From NCBI GenBank assembly GCA_964036155.1, contig OZ038423.1:45399249-45463248 (forward strand): DNA of 64,000 nucleotides, read 5' to 3'. A program made the position numbers and the translations under genes. Positions 37,977-48,557 of the stretch are shown in pieces. This DNA is from Diploscapter coronatus. Lineage: Eukaryota > Nematoda > Chromadorea > Rhabditida > Rhabditidae. How positions within the stretch are numbered: position 1 is the stretch's first letter; every line of letters starts with the position of its first letter. The notes under the pieces were generated by a model. The model worked only from the letters and a program-made list of their open reading frames with translations. It was not told where the DNA came from and did no database searches.

Positions 37977-38781
37977 AACTGACACCCTTATCATTGCAGC
38001 ACCGGTAATCGGCAGTAATGTTTGCTGAAGAATCTTAAACTGACCATTCTCCTGATTAGCCCCTGCTTGACAAATACACACATTGTACAGGACATCAGGA
38101 AGATGCTTGGAAGGAAAAGAGTTGTCTGAAGGAGTGAAAAAATTGACTCTTATAATTGATAGAGAAGAAATCTTATCATCGTAAAAACTTATTCTCAGGA
38201 CAGAAAAGTTGATCTTTATAATCTCTATAGTATGAAGATCATTTGAGCAATCTCTTAGGTCACTGAGGTTAAGTGAGAAACTATCGCTCGTTCTAGTGCG
38301 TATTACATCATGACTCGCACTATATTGTATGGAAAAGTAATATCGAGTATGACCATTAACAATGGAAAGTATTCCATGACCTTTAGCTTGATCTAATCTT
38401 CAATTACCATTCTCCTTGCATGCATTCAATGAAACGAATGTGCAACAAGAAAGAACTTTCACTCCCCAATTCCCTCAAATTGTGACACATTGCATAGAGT
38501 TCTCTTTAATGGTGGAGCAAATTACCTCGGCGCTGTTTAATCAAAAAGGCGATGAATACAATGAAATGAAAGAAATGAGTACATAGGTAAAGAGTGCTCG
38601 GTCTACTAATTCTCTTGCCATTGCATATTCACTCGTCAGTAGGTACAGGTACTTTCACTTCCCATCCCAACGTGTGTTTCTCTCTCAATAGGCGGCAAAA
38701 TTTGCCACTACCGCGCGCAGCGTGTCCGGTTCCGGTCCGTTATCTCTGGCTTCTCTATCGTCCTACTATTTCCGTCTGCCC

Positions 38782-38787
38782 TATAAA
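38782..38787 (+). promoter_or_regulatory. Candidate TATA box with GC box
   Basis: TATAAA lies about 110 bases upstream of the EB-module gene ATG. About 18 bases downstream is ggggcgtggc, a GC/KLF-type box also seen before the NCAM-like gene. A CTCACAG acceptor 14 bases before the ATG may be a spliced-leader site, so the transcription start is unknown. Confidence 0.4.
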
Positions 38788-38895
38788 GTCTCTTCCAGAA
38801 AGGGGCGTGGCTTTCCCTCAGTCACCTGCTTCGACGTACTTTCCGTGTCTCCGTGCTAGCCATCCCCACTTCCGCTCACAGATCTACCGTCTGCA

Positions 38896-41800
38896 ATGCG
38901 GTTGCGTGATTTCGGCATCAATCGAGCACAAATGCTAATCACTCTCGGTCTATCATTACTCGCGATAGTTTATGCACAAGACGACGAAACGACAACGAAT
39001 CCGAACAAAACTTTGACCCGAACGAAGCGACAACAACCAGGTTCTATTAGCAGTTCATTTTTGACCATTATATCATTTATCCTTCAGCTCCATTAAACGC
39101 ACTTTGTAACGACGCTATTGCTTGCCAGCCGCCGGCGGTCTGTTATACGGGTCAGTCACTTCTTTATGTTTCGGAAAATTCGGGGATATCAAAAAACCGA
39201 GAGTTCCTTCTATTTCGGCCGATCGTCTGCTCGGCGCGACATAAGCACTTTTGTTGCGAAGTGAAACGATGTTTTATTTCGATTTCGAGAGAGAGAGAAA
39301 GTCGAAAGGGCGATTCACGTAAAGATCGAATTTTCAGGTGTTTGTCAATGTGTCCAGCCATACACAGTCGTGGGATCGCAATGTACGATGCGACAAGTCT
39401 ATGCTGAGCCTGGATATGGTCCGGTTGGAGCCATTTTTGGACCGTAAGTATTTTGCCTTCGTACTTTACTATTGATGATCTAATTCTTTGACCATTCCTG
39501 ATCTTCCCGATCTCCGATCTACAGAAAAGGCCCTCTAATGTGCTTTATGTATTTTACACATTTTTATCCCCTCGATTTATTTGATCAGCGTGTTGTTGCG
39601 ACAACAGCCAGCACTAATCCTTTTACGCTTCTGTTGCTATTGTATGCGCGACTTTTTCTCTATTTTCACTTACACGCGTCATGATGTGTTTTCTCGAGAG
39701 CAGCGCATTGTGATTCCAGCGTATTTATTTACTCTTGTTTCTCCTACAAATGTGTGTATGGAATTGAAACGGAATTTTCTGGGCAAAACTGGATAGATAT
39801 TGGATAACACAGTTCTTATCCGTTCAGAACCTCTTCAAATCTCCAATTTCAGAGCTCCCGTTCCTCCGCCAATGCCGGCTGCCAGTCCTTTAATCGGACC
39901 CCCAGCGCCGCCCGGATTTTATCCAGGAGGCCCACTTCCAGTTCCAGCTCGGGGTCCTCTGCCCGCCGGAGTTTTCGCGACTCAACAGGTCAACAACAAC
40001 GGCGATTTGCCACCTCCCCCTCCCGTACCACCTCCACCTGGCTACAGCGTCGCTGCTGTCCGTGGTGAAGCCGGCCACCCGCCTCAGTTCAACCCCCCAT
40101 TCGGCCCACAGCAAGGGTATGCTCAGGGCTATCAGGGATACAATCAGAATGGACAGGACGTTCCCCCACCTCCTCCTGGTAATTGATTCTATAGTTGATG
40201 AGTCTTACCCCAATCATCAATATTCTTTAGTTCCACCCCCACCTGGCTATTCCGTCGCCGCAGTCCGTGGTGAAGCCGGCCACCCACCTCAATTCCCCGG
40301 ACCTGGATTCCCAGGTCCTGGCCCAATTCCAGGAGGCTATGCCGGACCGATGTCAGGCCCTATGCCAGGGCCTATGCCAGCCTACGGACCGGGAGGCATT
40401 CCCGCTCCTCCTCCATCTCCCATCCCAGGAGTTCCTGCCAACGCTTACGCCTATTCTGGTAAGCTCGACAAATATCGTCGCAAATATCGTCCTCTCGGTT
40501 ATCCTTTCTGAGTTCGCTTCTGTAAATCAAAAGGTGCATTTCAAATGCAGTAGACAACTTTAGTCGCGAATCCCAATCCCTTGCACGCGACGATTCGCAG
40601 GGTGTGGGCTGAGGGACCACCCCTAGGCCCCATTGCAGCTTACCCTGCTCCTCTCCCAGGTAAACAAACACGATCAACGATGCCTCATCCACCACCGAGT
40701 AGTCAAGTATTGCGCACGCACAACCATAACGCTTATCGCCACTACTAAAGACTAGAAATGAGATAGATCTGCAGAAATCCTAGGATTTCGTGGATCATCA
40801 CTTACAATAATCAATAGATCGTGATTACCAAATCATAGGGAAACATGCGTCTAGTGAATCAACCAGACTTTCAATTTGCAATGTCATTATTGTAAATAAT
40901 TGACTATTTGAGACAAGATAAAAGGGTCGCTTTTTCTTTCTCCCTCTCTTGTGAACCACAGAGTGTACGCCGAAACAAGACTATCTGCTCATTAGGTGGG
41001 CATTTATTTCCGTTTTTTTTCGCGTTTTTAAGAGTAACTATCTATAATTAGTCAGTAAATTGTTATCAAAATCGATAGATGACAATAATTACCAAGTAAC
41101 GAGGAAAAACGCGAAAATAAATTTAAAAAAAAAGAATCGCCAAATGAACAAATGTCGTCTGCCTGCGCATTCCAAAAGTCAAAAGAAGGAGAGAAAGAAA
41201 GACTCACCTTTTATTTCGCTGCAAGTAATCGACCACCAACAATAACCCCAACTCAATAGTGTTTCATATTTCATCCACAAGAGTGAAGCTTCAAAACACA
41301 CACACACACGCCATATAGATGGGCTCATAGGTCTAATTGATAAAAATTGACGCTTCTAGTCGCATCTGCACCAGTTCCAGTAGTTCACAGTCCTTTGCCG
41401 GTTGCAGTTCCAACAGCCATTCACGCCCCACCTCATCCCGTGCCAGCCGCATTGCCCGCCTATGCAGCCGGAGTTCGTCCATTACTTGCAGCGCCCGTAA
41501 TGGCTGCTCCCGCCCCAATTGCGGTCGCTCCTCCACCTGTCCCGATCCCGGCTTTGGCCCCGATGTAGTAAGTCAATTGCTCAGGTGTATGTCGTTAAGT
41601 GCAGAAGTGAGATGTCTCATACTCACTTCTGTCCAAAATGTCCTACACCCAATTAGATTTGCTGAAAATCCCCTACGATCCAAACTTAGTGCTGCTCCGG
41701 CCTACGCTCCGGCAATCGCAAGACCAGTCGTCGTGGCGCCCATGGCTCGACCAGTTATGGCTGTCGCCGCTGCCCCACCTCGTTAGCCCTTTTTCTTGAA

Positions 41801-44800
41801 ATACAGAATTAATTCAAGTATTTTAGCACCCCCACCAGCCATCGTCTACCCCGTATGTTGAACTTCTTGAAATTTGTTTTTAAACATTTTCTGAAAATGC
41901 AATTTCCAGCCGCAAAGGATCCACATCCACGACACGACCTTCATTAGAGAGCAAGTCCACGTCCCAGTGCCAGTCCCACCTCCGACAATCGTTGGAGTCG
42001 AAACGACTACTGAAAGGTCGAATTTTAAATAGAAACTACTGAAAATTGAGATTTAGACAATACGAACAGAGAACTTGCCCACCGGGTGAACAACCGATCA
42101 ACGGACAGTGCGTTCCAATCCAGGTAACGACTCTTAAGGATTACAGTGTCGGTCAAAAATTTGAAGCAACTATAATTGTGAATTAATCCTGGTAGATCTA
42201 GTTATCGTAAGTCAATTTGAATGAACCTGGCGGGAATTCACAACTAAATGAAGAATTTAATTCAAATTGGTTAATGGTAATTTAGCTAGGGTCCTCAGGT
42301 AGATATGCCAAATCGCGTTTTGGGATAGACTTTTTGAACAGAAAGATGGTCTGAGTTGTAAATAAGGATTTTGTGAAGAAAACATAAAAATAAGAAGTGT
42401 GCGCGGGTATTTTAGTCTGATTTTTTGCACAGGACCATTTTATCAGGTTTGTCGTCAAACTAGCCAGTGCTATTTGAGACACAGTGGTTTTAGGATATTT
42501 TCTTCCCAAATGTCCTATTTCAAACTATTATGATGCTTCTACTATAAACGCATTTTTGCAAGGGGCGGAGCCTGGAGACTCTAGATTTAGTCTACTAGCA
42601 TGAATTTACAATCATAGCTCTTCCAAATTTTCGATCGACAATATGTTAGAAGAGCATGCGCATTCTACGAAGTTCATAACGCTGCGTACATAACTTAATC
42701 AACATTTCCTAAATCTATTGCTTCAAATATAAATAAATTGTTAATGCTTCCGGGAAATCAAGTAACCTTCAATGAAATTCTCTGATTAATGAACTTCATA
42801 CGAATGTGCATGATCGCTTTCTATCTACCTTTTTAAATGAACGGTGAAAGTTTAAAAGTTTTAGTCGACGACGGAAATGCCCTATGAGACGACCCGACCT
42901 TCTCAGTACACCACCACTACCGAGGCAATTTTCAGATTTATAAAGCTTAGAGCAAATTCAATCGAGTCTTGGCAATATGCAAGAATATCAAGTAGTTAGA
43001 TCTCCACACCAATCAAATATGAATAATGCATTTTCGCAATGGGGAGCATTTCACTTCTCACAAGTTTGCATACTTCGAGAATCATGGGACACGGATCTTC
43101 AGAACAATCTAGCCTTAGCAATGAATTGCGACATGGGACAAGACAAAAATCCTGATTCAAATCAAGTTGTTTGCCTACTTGTCTTGTCTCCAATAGAGTA
43201 ATTGGATTTTCACAAATCATCATATTCAGATAAGCTAGCAGGATAAGATTTTCACAAATCATCAGTAAAAGTCCATGCATCTATGGATTTGTCAATTTGC
43301 AGAGGCCAACGCGCCCGTCGCAGACCACGCAGTCCACTTTCACAACGCGGCCGTCTGCCGCAACCACACAGCCAACACAGCCGCAGCAATACACTACGCC
43401 GAGCACCACGCCCTCGTACCAACCGTCCTCCACCACTTCCACTACCACTCAGGCAATCACCTATCCTGGACAAACTACTCAACCAACCACCCCGACTACC
43501 AGCACGATGAGCACCACGACTAGACAACAGCAATTCACCACACAGCCTGGCGAAGAAACCACCACCTTCACATTCACCTTCACACCGCCTGTAACCCAAC
43601 AGATAACCACCACCTCTACACAGGCATGACTCATGCTACTTCACAGAAACTAAGCATTCCTAACTGGAAGGAAATTGTGAAGGAAGTGTAATTGGAGTTT
43701 GACAAAATTCCCTACATTTAAAATTGCTTCAATTACATTTCTTTCAAAAATAGTAGATTAATCAGGGCACACAGTTTCAAGAATCACTTCGTCGAAATCT
43801 AACATCAATCTCAAAATCTAATAGGATCTGATGCACTTTCAACACGAAACTCACTATTTATAATATCTAATGTGCCGGAACTACTCATTACTTAAGAGTG
43901 CCTAATAATAATCAACAAATGACTTTTCAATACTTAAGTAATTGTGATTAATCTAGGCCTACACTCAGCCGCCACAACAAGAGTGAGTTTTTGATTTAAA
44001 TCGGCGAATTTTTAGAGAACTCGTAATTTAAGTTGTCTGCCGCAGTGCACGCCGCCGTGCAATCAGTGCCCGCCATCGTCCAACAACCAGAACAACAATG
44101 CTGTTCTGAGGATTAATTTATTGGTATATAAATTCAAGATATCCGAGACATCATAAAAGTAATGCACAAGAATTTAGTGAAATTGGTGTATTTGGAAGTC
44201 GTGAAGTATCCTATTAGAATGTTTCCTGCAACTTTTATTAATGAGGGTGCTAACTTTCCGGTGCTTTTATTTCTACACAGCGTTTTGCTCTCCCTTTGCC
44301 TTGTCCGGCAAAGCCCTCTAAAAAACTGACTCAAAAATTGAATTTTTCTAACTTTACGTAAAATTTGTTGAAAATTTTCTCCGTTTATATTGTTGGAGAT
44401 AGCTTCAAGAGTTCTTCAGTGAAGGAATATTTTAAAAAATAGTGCATAGATAGAGAGTTATAATAGTTTTTTTGGAAAAAAAATGACGCCAAACAGACAG
44501 CTGTAAATTTTAGATACGCGAGTGTACACGCATAACGAGATAGTGTCTTTTCAAAAGAGAGAAAAGAGCATGTTCTCTCGAAAATATACACTATCTCATT
44601 ATGCGTATATACCCACGTGTTTAAAATTTCCACCTCTGATAACTATTCCAAGTTGAAATATAGGCGAGAACCACTTATAATTTAACTTTAGCTAAACCCT
44701 GGCCAAAGTTGCATGAACAGCTCACAATGCACACGAGGCGCCTACTGTTATCAGGGATCATGCAGGTAATTAAATGAATTTAACTCGGATAATTAAACCA

Positions 44801-44874
44801 ATTAATTAAACTTAATTAGGTGTACCCGAAGTTACGAGCAACAGGGCGTAATCTGCATACGACGAAGGGCATAA
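38896..44874 (+). CDS. Secreted EB-module protein with Pro/Gly- and Thr-rich regions
   Basis: About 17 in-frame exons give roughly 675 residues: 38896-39040, 39088-39150, 39338-39443, 39853-40178, 40231-40458, 40627-40659, 41360-41567, 41690-41781, 41827-41852, 41910-42016, 42057-42123, 42865-42924, 43303-43623, 43957-43982, 44033-44123, 44692-44765 and 44820-44874. After a signal peptide (MLITLGLSLLAIVYA) comes TRTKR, then an EB-type module. Pro/Gly/Ala-rich sequence follows with GYSVAAVRGEAGHPPQF present twice, then a CPPGEQPINGQC segment and a Thr/Gln mucin-like region. A C-terminal second EB module ends the protein. Both modules have cysteine spacing 5-5-4-1-10. EB modules occur in nematode extracellular proteins; no enzyme function is expected. 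Two donors read GC (42925, 43624), and exon 43957 may start at 43969. Middle exon edges are less certain. Confidence 0.75.
41574..41655. repeat. Small foldback in an EB-gene intron
   Basis: cagaagtgag (41602-41611) and ctcacttctg (41622-41631) are exact inverted repeats. Outer segments tcaattg...ggtgta and tacacccaatta extend the stem to about 82 bp. It lies within the intron 41568-41689. Confidence 0.5.
44505..44629. repeat. Foldback element in an EB-gene intron
   Basis: aaattttagatacgcg at the left pairs with cacgtgtttaaaattt at the right. Inner arms acgcataacgagatagtgt and acactatctcattatgcgt also pair, giving roughly 40-bp arms around a loop. It is in the intron before the C-terminal EB module. 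Confidence 0.7.
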
Positions 44875-45688
44875 TTCGACAACACCCGATATTAATTATT
44901 GCTAATTTAATTCTTAATTAATTTCTTCAAACCCAAAACACGAGTCTTTCACACCTTTGTTTCGTTACAATGTATTGCAGTATTCTATTGCAAACCCTAA
45001 GATGTAAGCGGCATAATTATATTTTAGTAATTATGCCAAATAGCAAGTCTTTCACGTCTTTCGCAAGAAATATGATTGTTTTTTTCCTTGTCTGTAAATA
45101 TTCGTTTCCTGATTGACACTCTCCCTAAATCCATGATTGAACACTTTGATGCAATTGCAATTATCGCAACACCAAGTAAATCCTCCCATCCTAAAGACGT
45201 GCTCTATTGCTAAAAGTGCTTTCCGGCGTTGTTCGTCCTAGAGCGAGCTTCGCCAAATAGCATTGCTCGAGGAGAAAGTCAGAGAAACACCTGTCCAGAG
45301 GTGTGCGGAAATTTCCGCACATTCCTACACTTGCCTCTGTGCTTTCTCCTCGAGCAATGCTATTTTAGATGCTCGGGCTAGGACGAACAACGCCTGAACA
45401 CGCTATAAATGATAGTGGTTCTTCTTTTTCTTCGTCACAAGATGAAGAAGAAAAGGAAAAGTCACTAAAATTTAGCATTAAAGCATGTTTCTAGTAGGGA
45501 AAGATTCACAGGGCGCTCGCGATACAACTAAGAAATCCTCAACTCTCACAAACCCGATGTCATAAAATTGCCCATCTCTTTCTGTAATTACTTAAGCTAT
45601 TCATTTCAAATGCTCATGGTTGTTATTTCTAGAAACTAATTTTTATTGTTGTGATGACACAAAAAATCAGAAAAGAAAATAAAATAAT
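44875..45688. other. Convergent 3' flanks with repeats
   Basis: This lies between the EB gene stop and the 3' end of the minus-strand cysteine protein gene. It is AT-rich and non-coding. It contains a perfect 10-bp-stem hairpin at 45010-45037 (ggcataatta/taattatgcc) and the large foldback at 45216-45403. Confidence 0.55.
45216..45403. repeat. Large foldback element, family 2 copy 2
   Basis: The arms are about 80 bp. The left begins gtgctttccggcgttgttcg and runs through tagcattgctcgaggagaaa. The right arm repeats the same sequence inverted and ends acgaacaacgcctgaacacg. The centre holds an exact 18-bp palindrome, gtgcggaaatttccgcac (45303-45320). It shares terminal character with the element at 17121-17273. 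Confidence 0.75.
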
Positions 45689-46507
45689 TTAAAACTTTAA
45701 GTATAGACAGAATAACTCATTCAAGGGGAGCTGCTGACCCTCTAGCCCAGAAATATCTGATAGGTAGTACCAAGACATGTCACTTTCATCGCAGTATAGA
45801 TCCTTAGAAGCGACATTTGGAGTCATATCAGTTAAGGCCCAGTCTAGCTTATCAATATTACCCTGAAATATTAAAATTTCAATAGTTTTTTCTCAAATTG
45901 GCTTACAAATACTCCAGCTAAGCTACTATCTGAGTTTTCAGGTATTTGACAGATAATCCTGGCTACAGAGCAATCGTTATCAAATCCCTCGATACATCTA
46001 AGTAAAAGAAAAAGATTAGAAATTTGACTACCTGTAAATTACATGACTTTATAGTAAGACTTGACGGAACATTATGGGAAAATATTCATTTCACTAGCCT
46101 ATTTTATTCTATTTTGTCTATATCTTGCGTCATAACGTCATGCGATTTCCGAAAAGTTAAAAATCTTCATTACCTTATCTCAGGAGCTCTAACTTCAACA
46201 GATCTCTTAGCATTTGGAGGCCGATAGATTAGATCATTTAAATCACAATATTGCTTTTGAATCTCAACTGATGGAGCCGGAGTTAGAGGAAGCGCGTTGA
46301 TGATAGCTAAATTGATAAATTAAGTAAATTTATAATTTTAACAAAGTTTTCTTCAGAACTATTGTCAACCGAAAATCCCCGAAGATGTAAAGAAATAAAA
46401 AGTGGACTACCATTAGTATCTCCGGGTATAGTAGGTACACAAGCTCTGACATCATAGAAAATCGAGATCAATATGATAGTTTTCGCGATAAGAATGGTAA
46501 CATTCAT
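45689..46507 (-). CDS. Small secreted cysteine-containing protein (possibly C6/DUF281-like)
   Basis: Four minus-strand exons join in frame to about 164 residues: 46507-46411, 46306-46174, 45997-45907 and 45862-45689. A signal peptide (MNVTILIAKTIILISIFYDV, cleavage after RA) precedes CVPTIPGDTN. Later segments include QYCDLNDLIYRPP, CIEGFDNDCSVARIICQIPE and YCDESDMSWYYLSD. Spaced cysteines with a DCSVARIIC core recall nematode C6-type (DUF281) secreted proteins, though the match is from pattern only. The role is unknown. There is no obvious trans-splice acceptor at the ATG. The gene model is supported by four frame-consistent exons. Confidence 0.65.
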
Positions 46508-47076
46508 TCGACCATAAGGGGGTTTAATTTATGAAGAATCTCAGGTTTAAATATGCAGACGCACATATCTCGGACTTGAGTTGATCTTTTCACGTCCGAA
46601 TGACCACAAGCCTAATTTGATAAGGCCCAACTTCTCTCAGTCAACATTAGAAATATGCGTACTGAGACAAAAGAACGATTTTCACTTTCAGAGAATTTGC
46701 TAACGCAAATTATCAAGTACCGGTAGTTATCAGAGCGGTTCGGAAGATGAGTTTATAGAAGTTATAAGCACTTGGAACCACTTACACATATTCACTTTGA
46801 TTTATTATGAATGATCTGATGATGTATTTTCGAATTTTTTTCCAAGATCAATTTTGTGTCCTGAAATGGAGAAACCGGACCCATCCGGGCCAGAGTTTAA
46901 CGCGCCGAACATAATGGTGATGTCGTTTTGCGTTTTTGAGCCATTACAAGAGCCAAAAAATAAAATTTTTGAACTCAAAATTGAGATTTCTTCCTTCAAA
47001 CGACGAGTCAACATTAGAGTTACCAGAAGTACAATGAAAGAGGAACTTTGGTATCGGAAATTTTGGTAAAAAATTG

Positions 47077-47148
47077 CTCTTCCAGCGAGAATTGAACTCG
47101 CGTCTCCTGAGTGACAGTCAGGTATACTAGCCACTATACTATGGAAGA
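47077..47148 (-). tRNA. tRNA-Asp (GTC), copy 1
   Basis: The minus strand folds as a cloverleaf. The acceptor is TCTTCCA/TGGAAGA with discriminator G. The A-box region is TAGTATAGTGGCTAGTA, the anticodon arm CCTGA-CTGTCAC-TCAGG (anticodon GTC), and the T arm GCGAG-TTCAATT-CTCGC. There is no intron. The D and anticodon arms match eukaryotic tRNA-Asp. The acceptor and T stems are more A/T-rich than the usual TCCTCG/CGGGGA type but remain fully paired, so the gene looks functional. Confidence 0.9.
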
Positions 47149-47890
47149 ATTGTGGGTTGGGACTTGCTTCCGTCCCTTGCCCTAGGGTCTGACTCTGCCA
47201 CTACTTTTTCCGAGATCAATTTCGTTTCCTGAAATCGGTAAACCGGGCCCATCCGGACTAAGCCAGGAGCAAGAGAGTTCTGTAAGATGGGTTTCGAGAT
47301 CTTGATCAGAGGGGGAAGATCGGAGGAGAGGAGAGGATAGAAGTAGAATCGAAAGGTCTAGCTCGGTATGAGATATCAAAGCCTCTTAGCCCTCGGCGTT
47401 GTTCACCAGAGAGTGTCCAAGGACAAAGAATGAAGGGATGCTGTTAGGAGAGAGATTCTGTTAGTCTGTTGAGAGATAAGCCAAAGGTAGATTTCTCTCC
47501 AAACCTTATTAGTCCGCAAATTTAAAACCAATAGAAAACACAACCATCGCATCGCTCTGGTGGGTTCTGTTAGGACTGACTCTCCCCCCAAAGGAGGGTG
47601 CAGTTCGGGTCGGGTTCCGCCTCCATTGATAATGAGGGTCACTATTAATGGGGCGGAGTGTTCTAATAAGCAAGAGAAATAACATTAATTTTAAAGGTTC
47701 GGAGAACACGGGTCAGAATTTAACGCACTGAACACAATGGTGATACTTGTTTTGCATTTTTGAGCCGCTATAAGGGCCCAAAGGTTTCATTTTTAGCTCG
47801 AAATCGGGATTTTTTCCTTCAAATGAGAGTCAGTATTATAGTTATCAGAGGTACAAATGAGACTGGTATCAAAATTTTGGCAAAAAATTG

Positions 47891-47962
47891 CTCTTCCAGC
47901 GAGAATTGAACTCGCGTCTCCTGAGTGACAGTCAGGTATACTAGCCACTATACTATGGAAGA
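47891..47962 (-). tRNA. tRNA-Asp (GTC), copy 2
   Basis: The 72-base sequence is identical to copy 1, in the same orientation, 814 bases away. Upstream flank (gggttgggacttgcttccgt) and about 250 bp of downstream flank are also similar but have diverged. The tRNA has therefore stayed unchanged while the duplicated surroundings drifted, which argues that both copies are under selection or gene conversion. Confidence 0.9.
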
Positions 47963-48308
47963 CCTGCGGGTTGGGACTTGCTTCCGTCTCTTAGCCTGGG
48001 GCCTGACTCTGCCACCCTGCACTCTGCCCTACTCTTTCTCGTTTTTGCTTCTTTTCTCCGTTGAAAGAGCCATCTTTCGCAATATTGAACAGACGATGTT
48101 TATCATTTGTGCTTTCACAAGGCAGGGATTATTTTCATGTTTTTAGACGAAACTATCATATTTAAGCATCATCTTATCTCCTAATTTTCTAGAGTTTTCC
48201 TTACAAATCATCAAATGTTTCGCAACATGCATCTCTTTATTTTACGTTACTTCTTTATCTTTTCGAGACCATATTGATTGCATGTCGTTAGTCACCATCG
48301 AATGATAT

Positions 48309-48500
48309 CAGACGCAGGGAGGACGATCGTCAGAAGCCCCTTGCGACCTACCCCCCATATATTTTCTTAAGAATCTGGTATCTCTAGTCAATCAATAACG
48401 TAAACGTTCCAGTTTGCGATCTATCTCGTCATTCAAAATTTTACCTCTGCGACCTATCCCCCATAGATTTTTTCGTCTGACGAACGTACTCCCCAGATCT
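48309..48500. repeat. Dispersed foldback element, family 3 copy 2
   Basis: It starts cagacgcagggaggacgatc and ends cgtctgacgaacgtactccc, imperfect inverted ends. The internal phrase gcgacctaccccccatatat recurs as gcgacctatcccccatagat within the element. It matches the copy at 35703-35885. Confidence 0.6.
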
Positions 48501-48557
48501 GAATGATATTCATTTTCAGTGATAATATTTTAAAGCTTATAACTTTCAGATTCAGAA

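Larger units (their letters stand above)
36516..38895. other. Intergenic region (2.4 kb)
   Basis: It lies between the peptide precursor and the EB-module gene. It holds the direct duplication at about 37701-37976 and, at its right end, a candidate core promoter. Open frames here are short and low-complexity, with no splice-consistent coding structure. Confidence 0.5.
46508..48557. other. tRNA-bearing intergenic region with nested duplications
   Basis: A roughly 330-bp unit containing tRNA-Asp occurs at about 46838-47200 and again at about 47690-48005. A third partial piece (agatcaatttcgtttcctga, then cccatccgg) lies at about 47205-47265. The intervening sequence has short frames without domain evidence. 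A dispersed foldback lies at 48309-48500, next to the WBP2-like gene. Confidence 0.6.

Noticed and set aside
38594..38938. 114-codon plus frame overlapping the EB-gene start
   Set aside because: It overlaps the promoter region and the true first exon in another frame, with a Pro/Ser-rich composition typical of pyrimidine-rich promoter DNA.
41298..41311. Short CA dinucleotide run
   Set aside because: A simple microsatellite of about seven units in an intron; ordinary.
41337..41786. 149-codon alternative frame over the Pro/Ala-rich EB exons
   Set aside because: The other frame joins neighbouring exons in phase and continues the secreted protein. This one is a shadow of the repetitive GC-rich codons.
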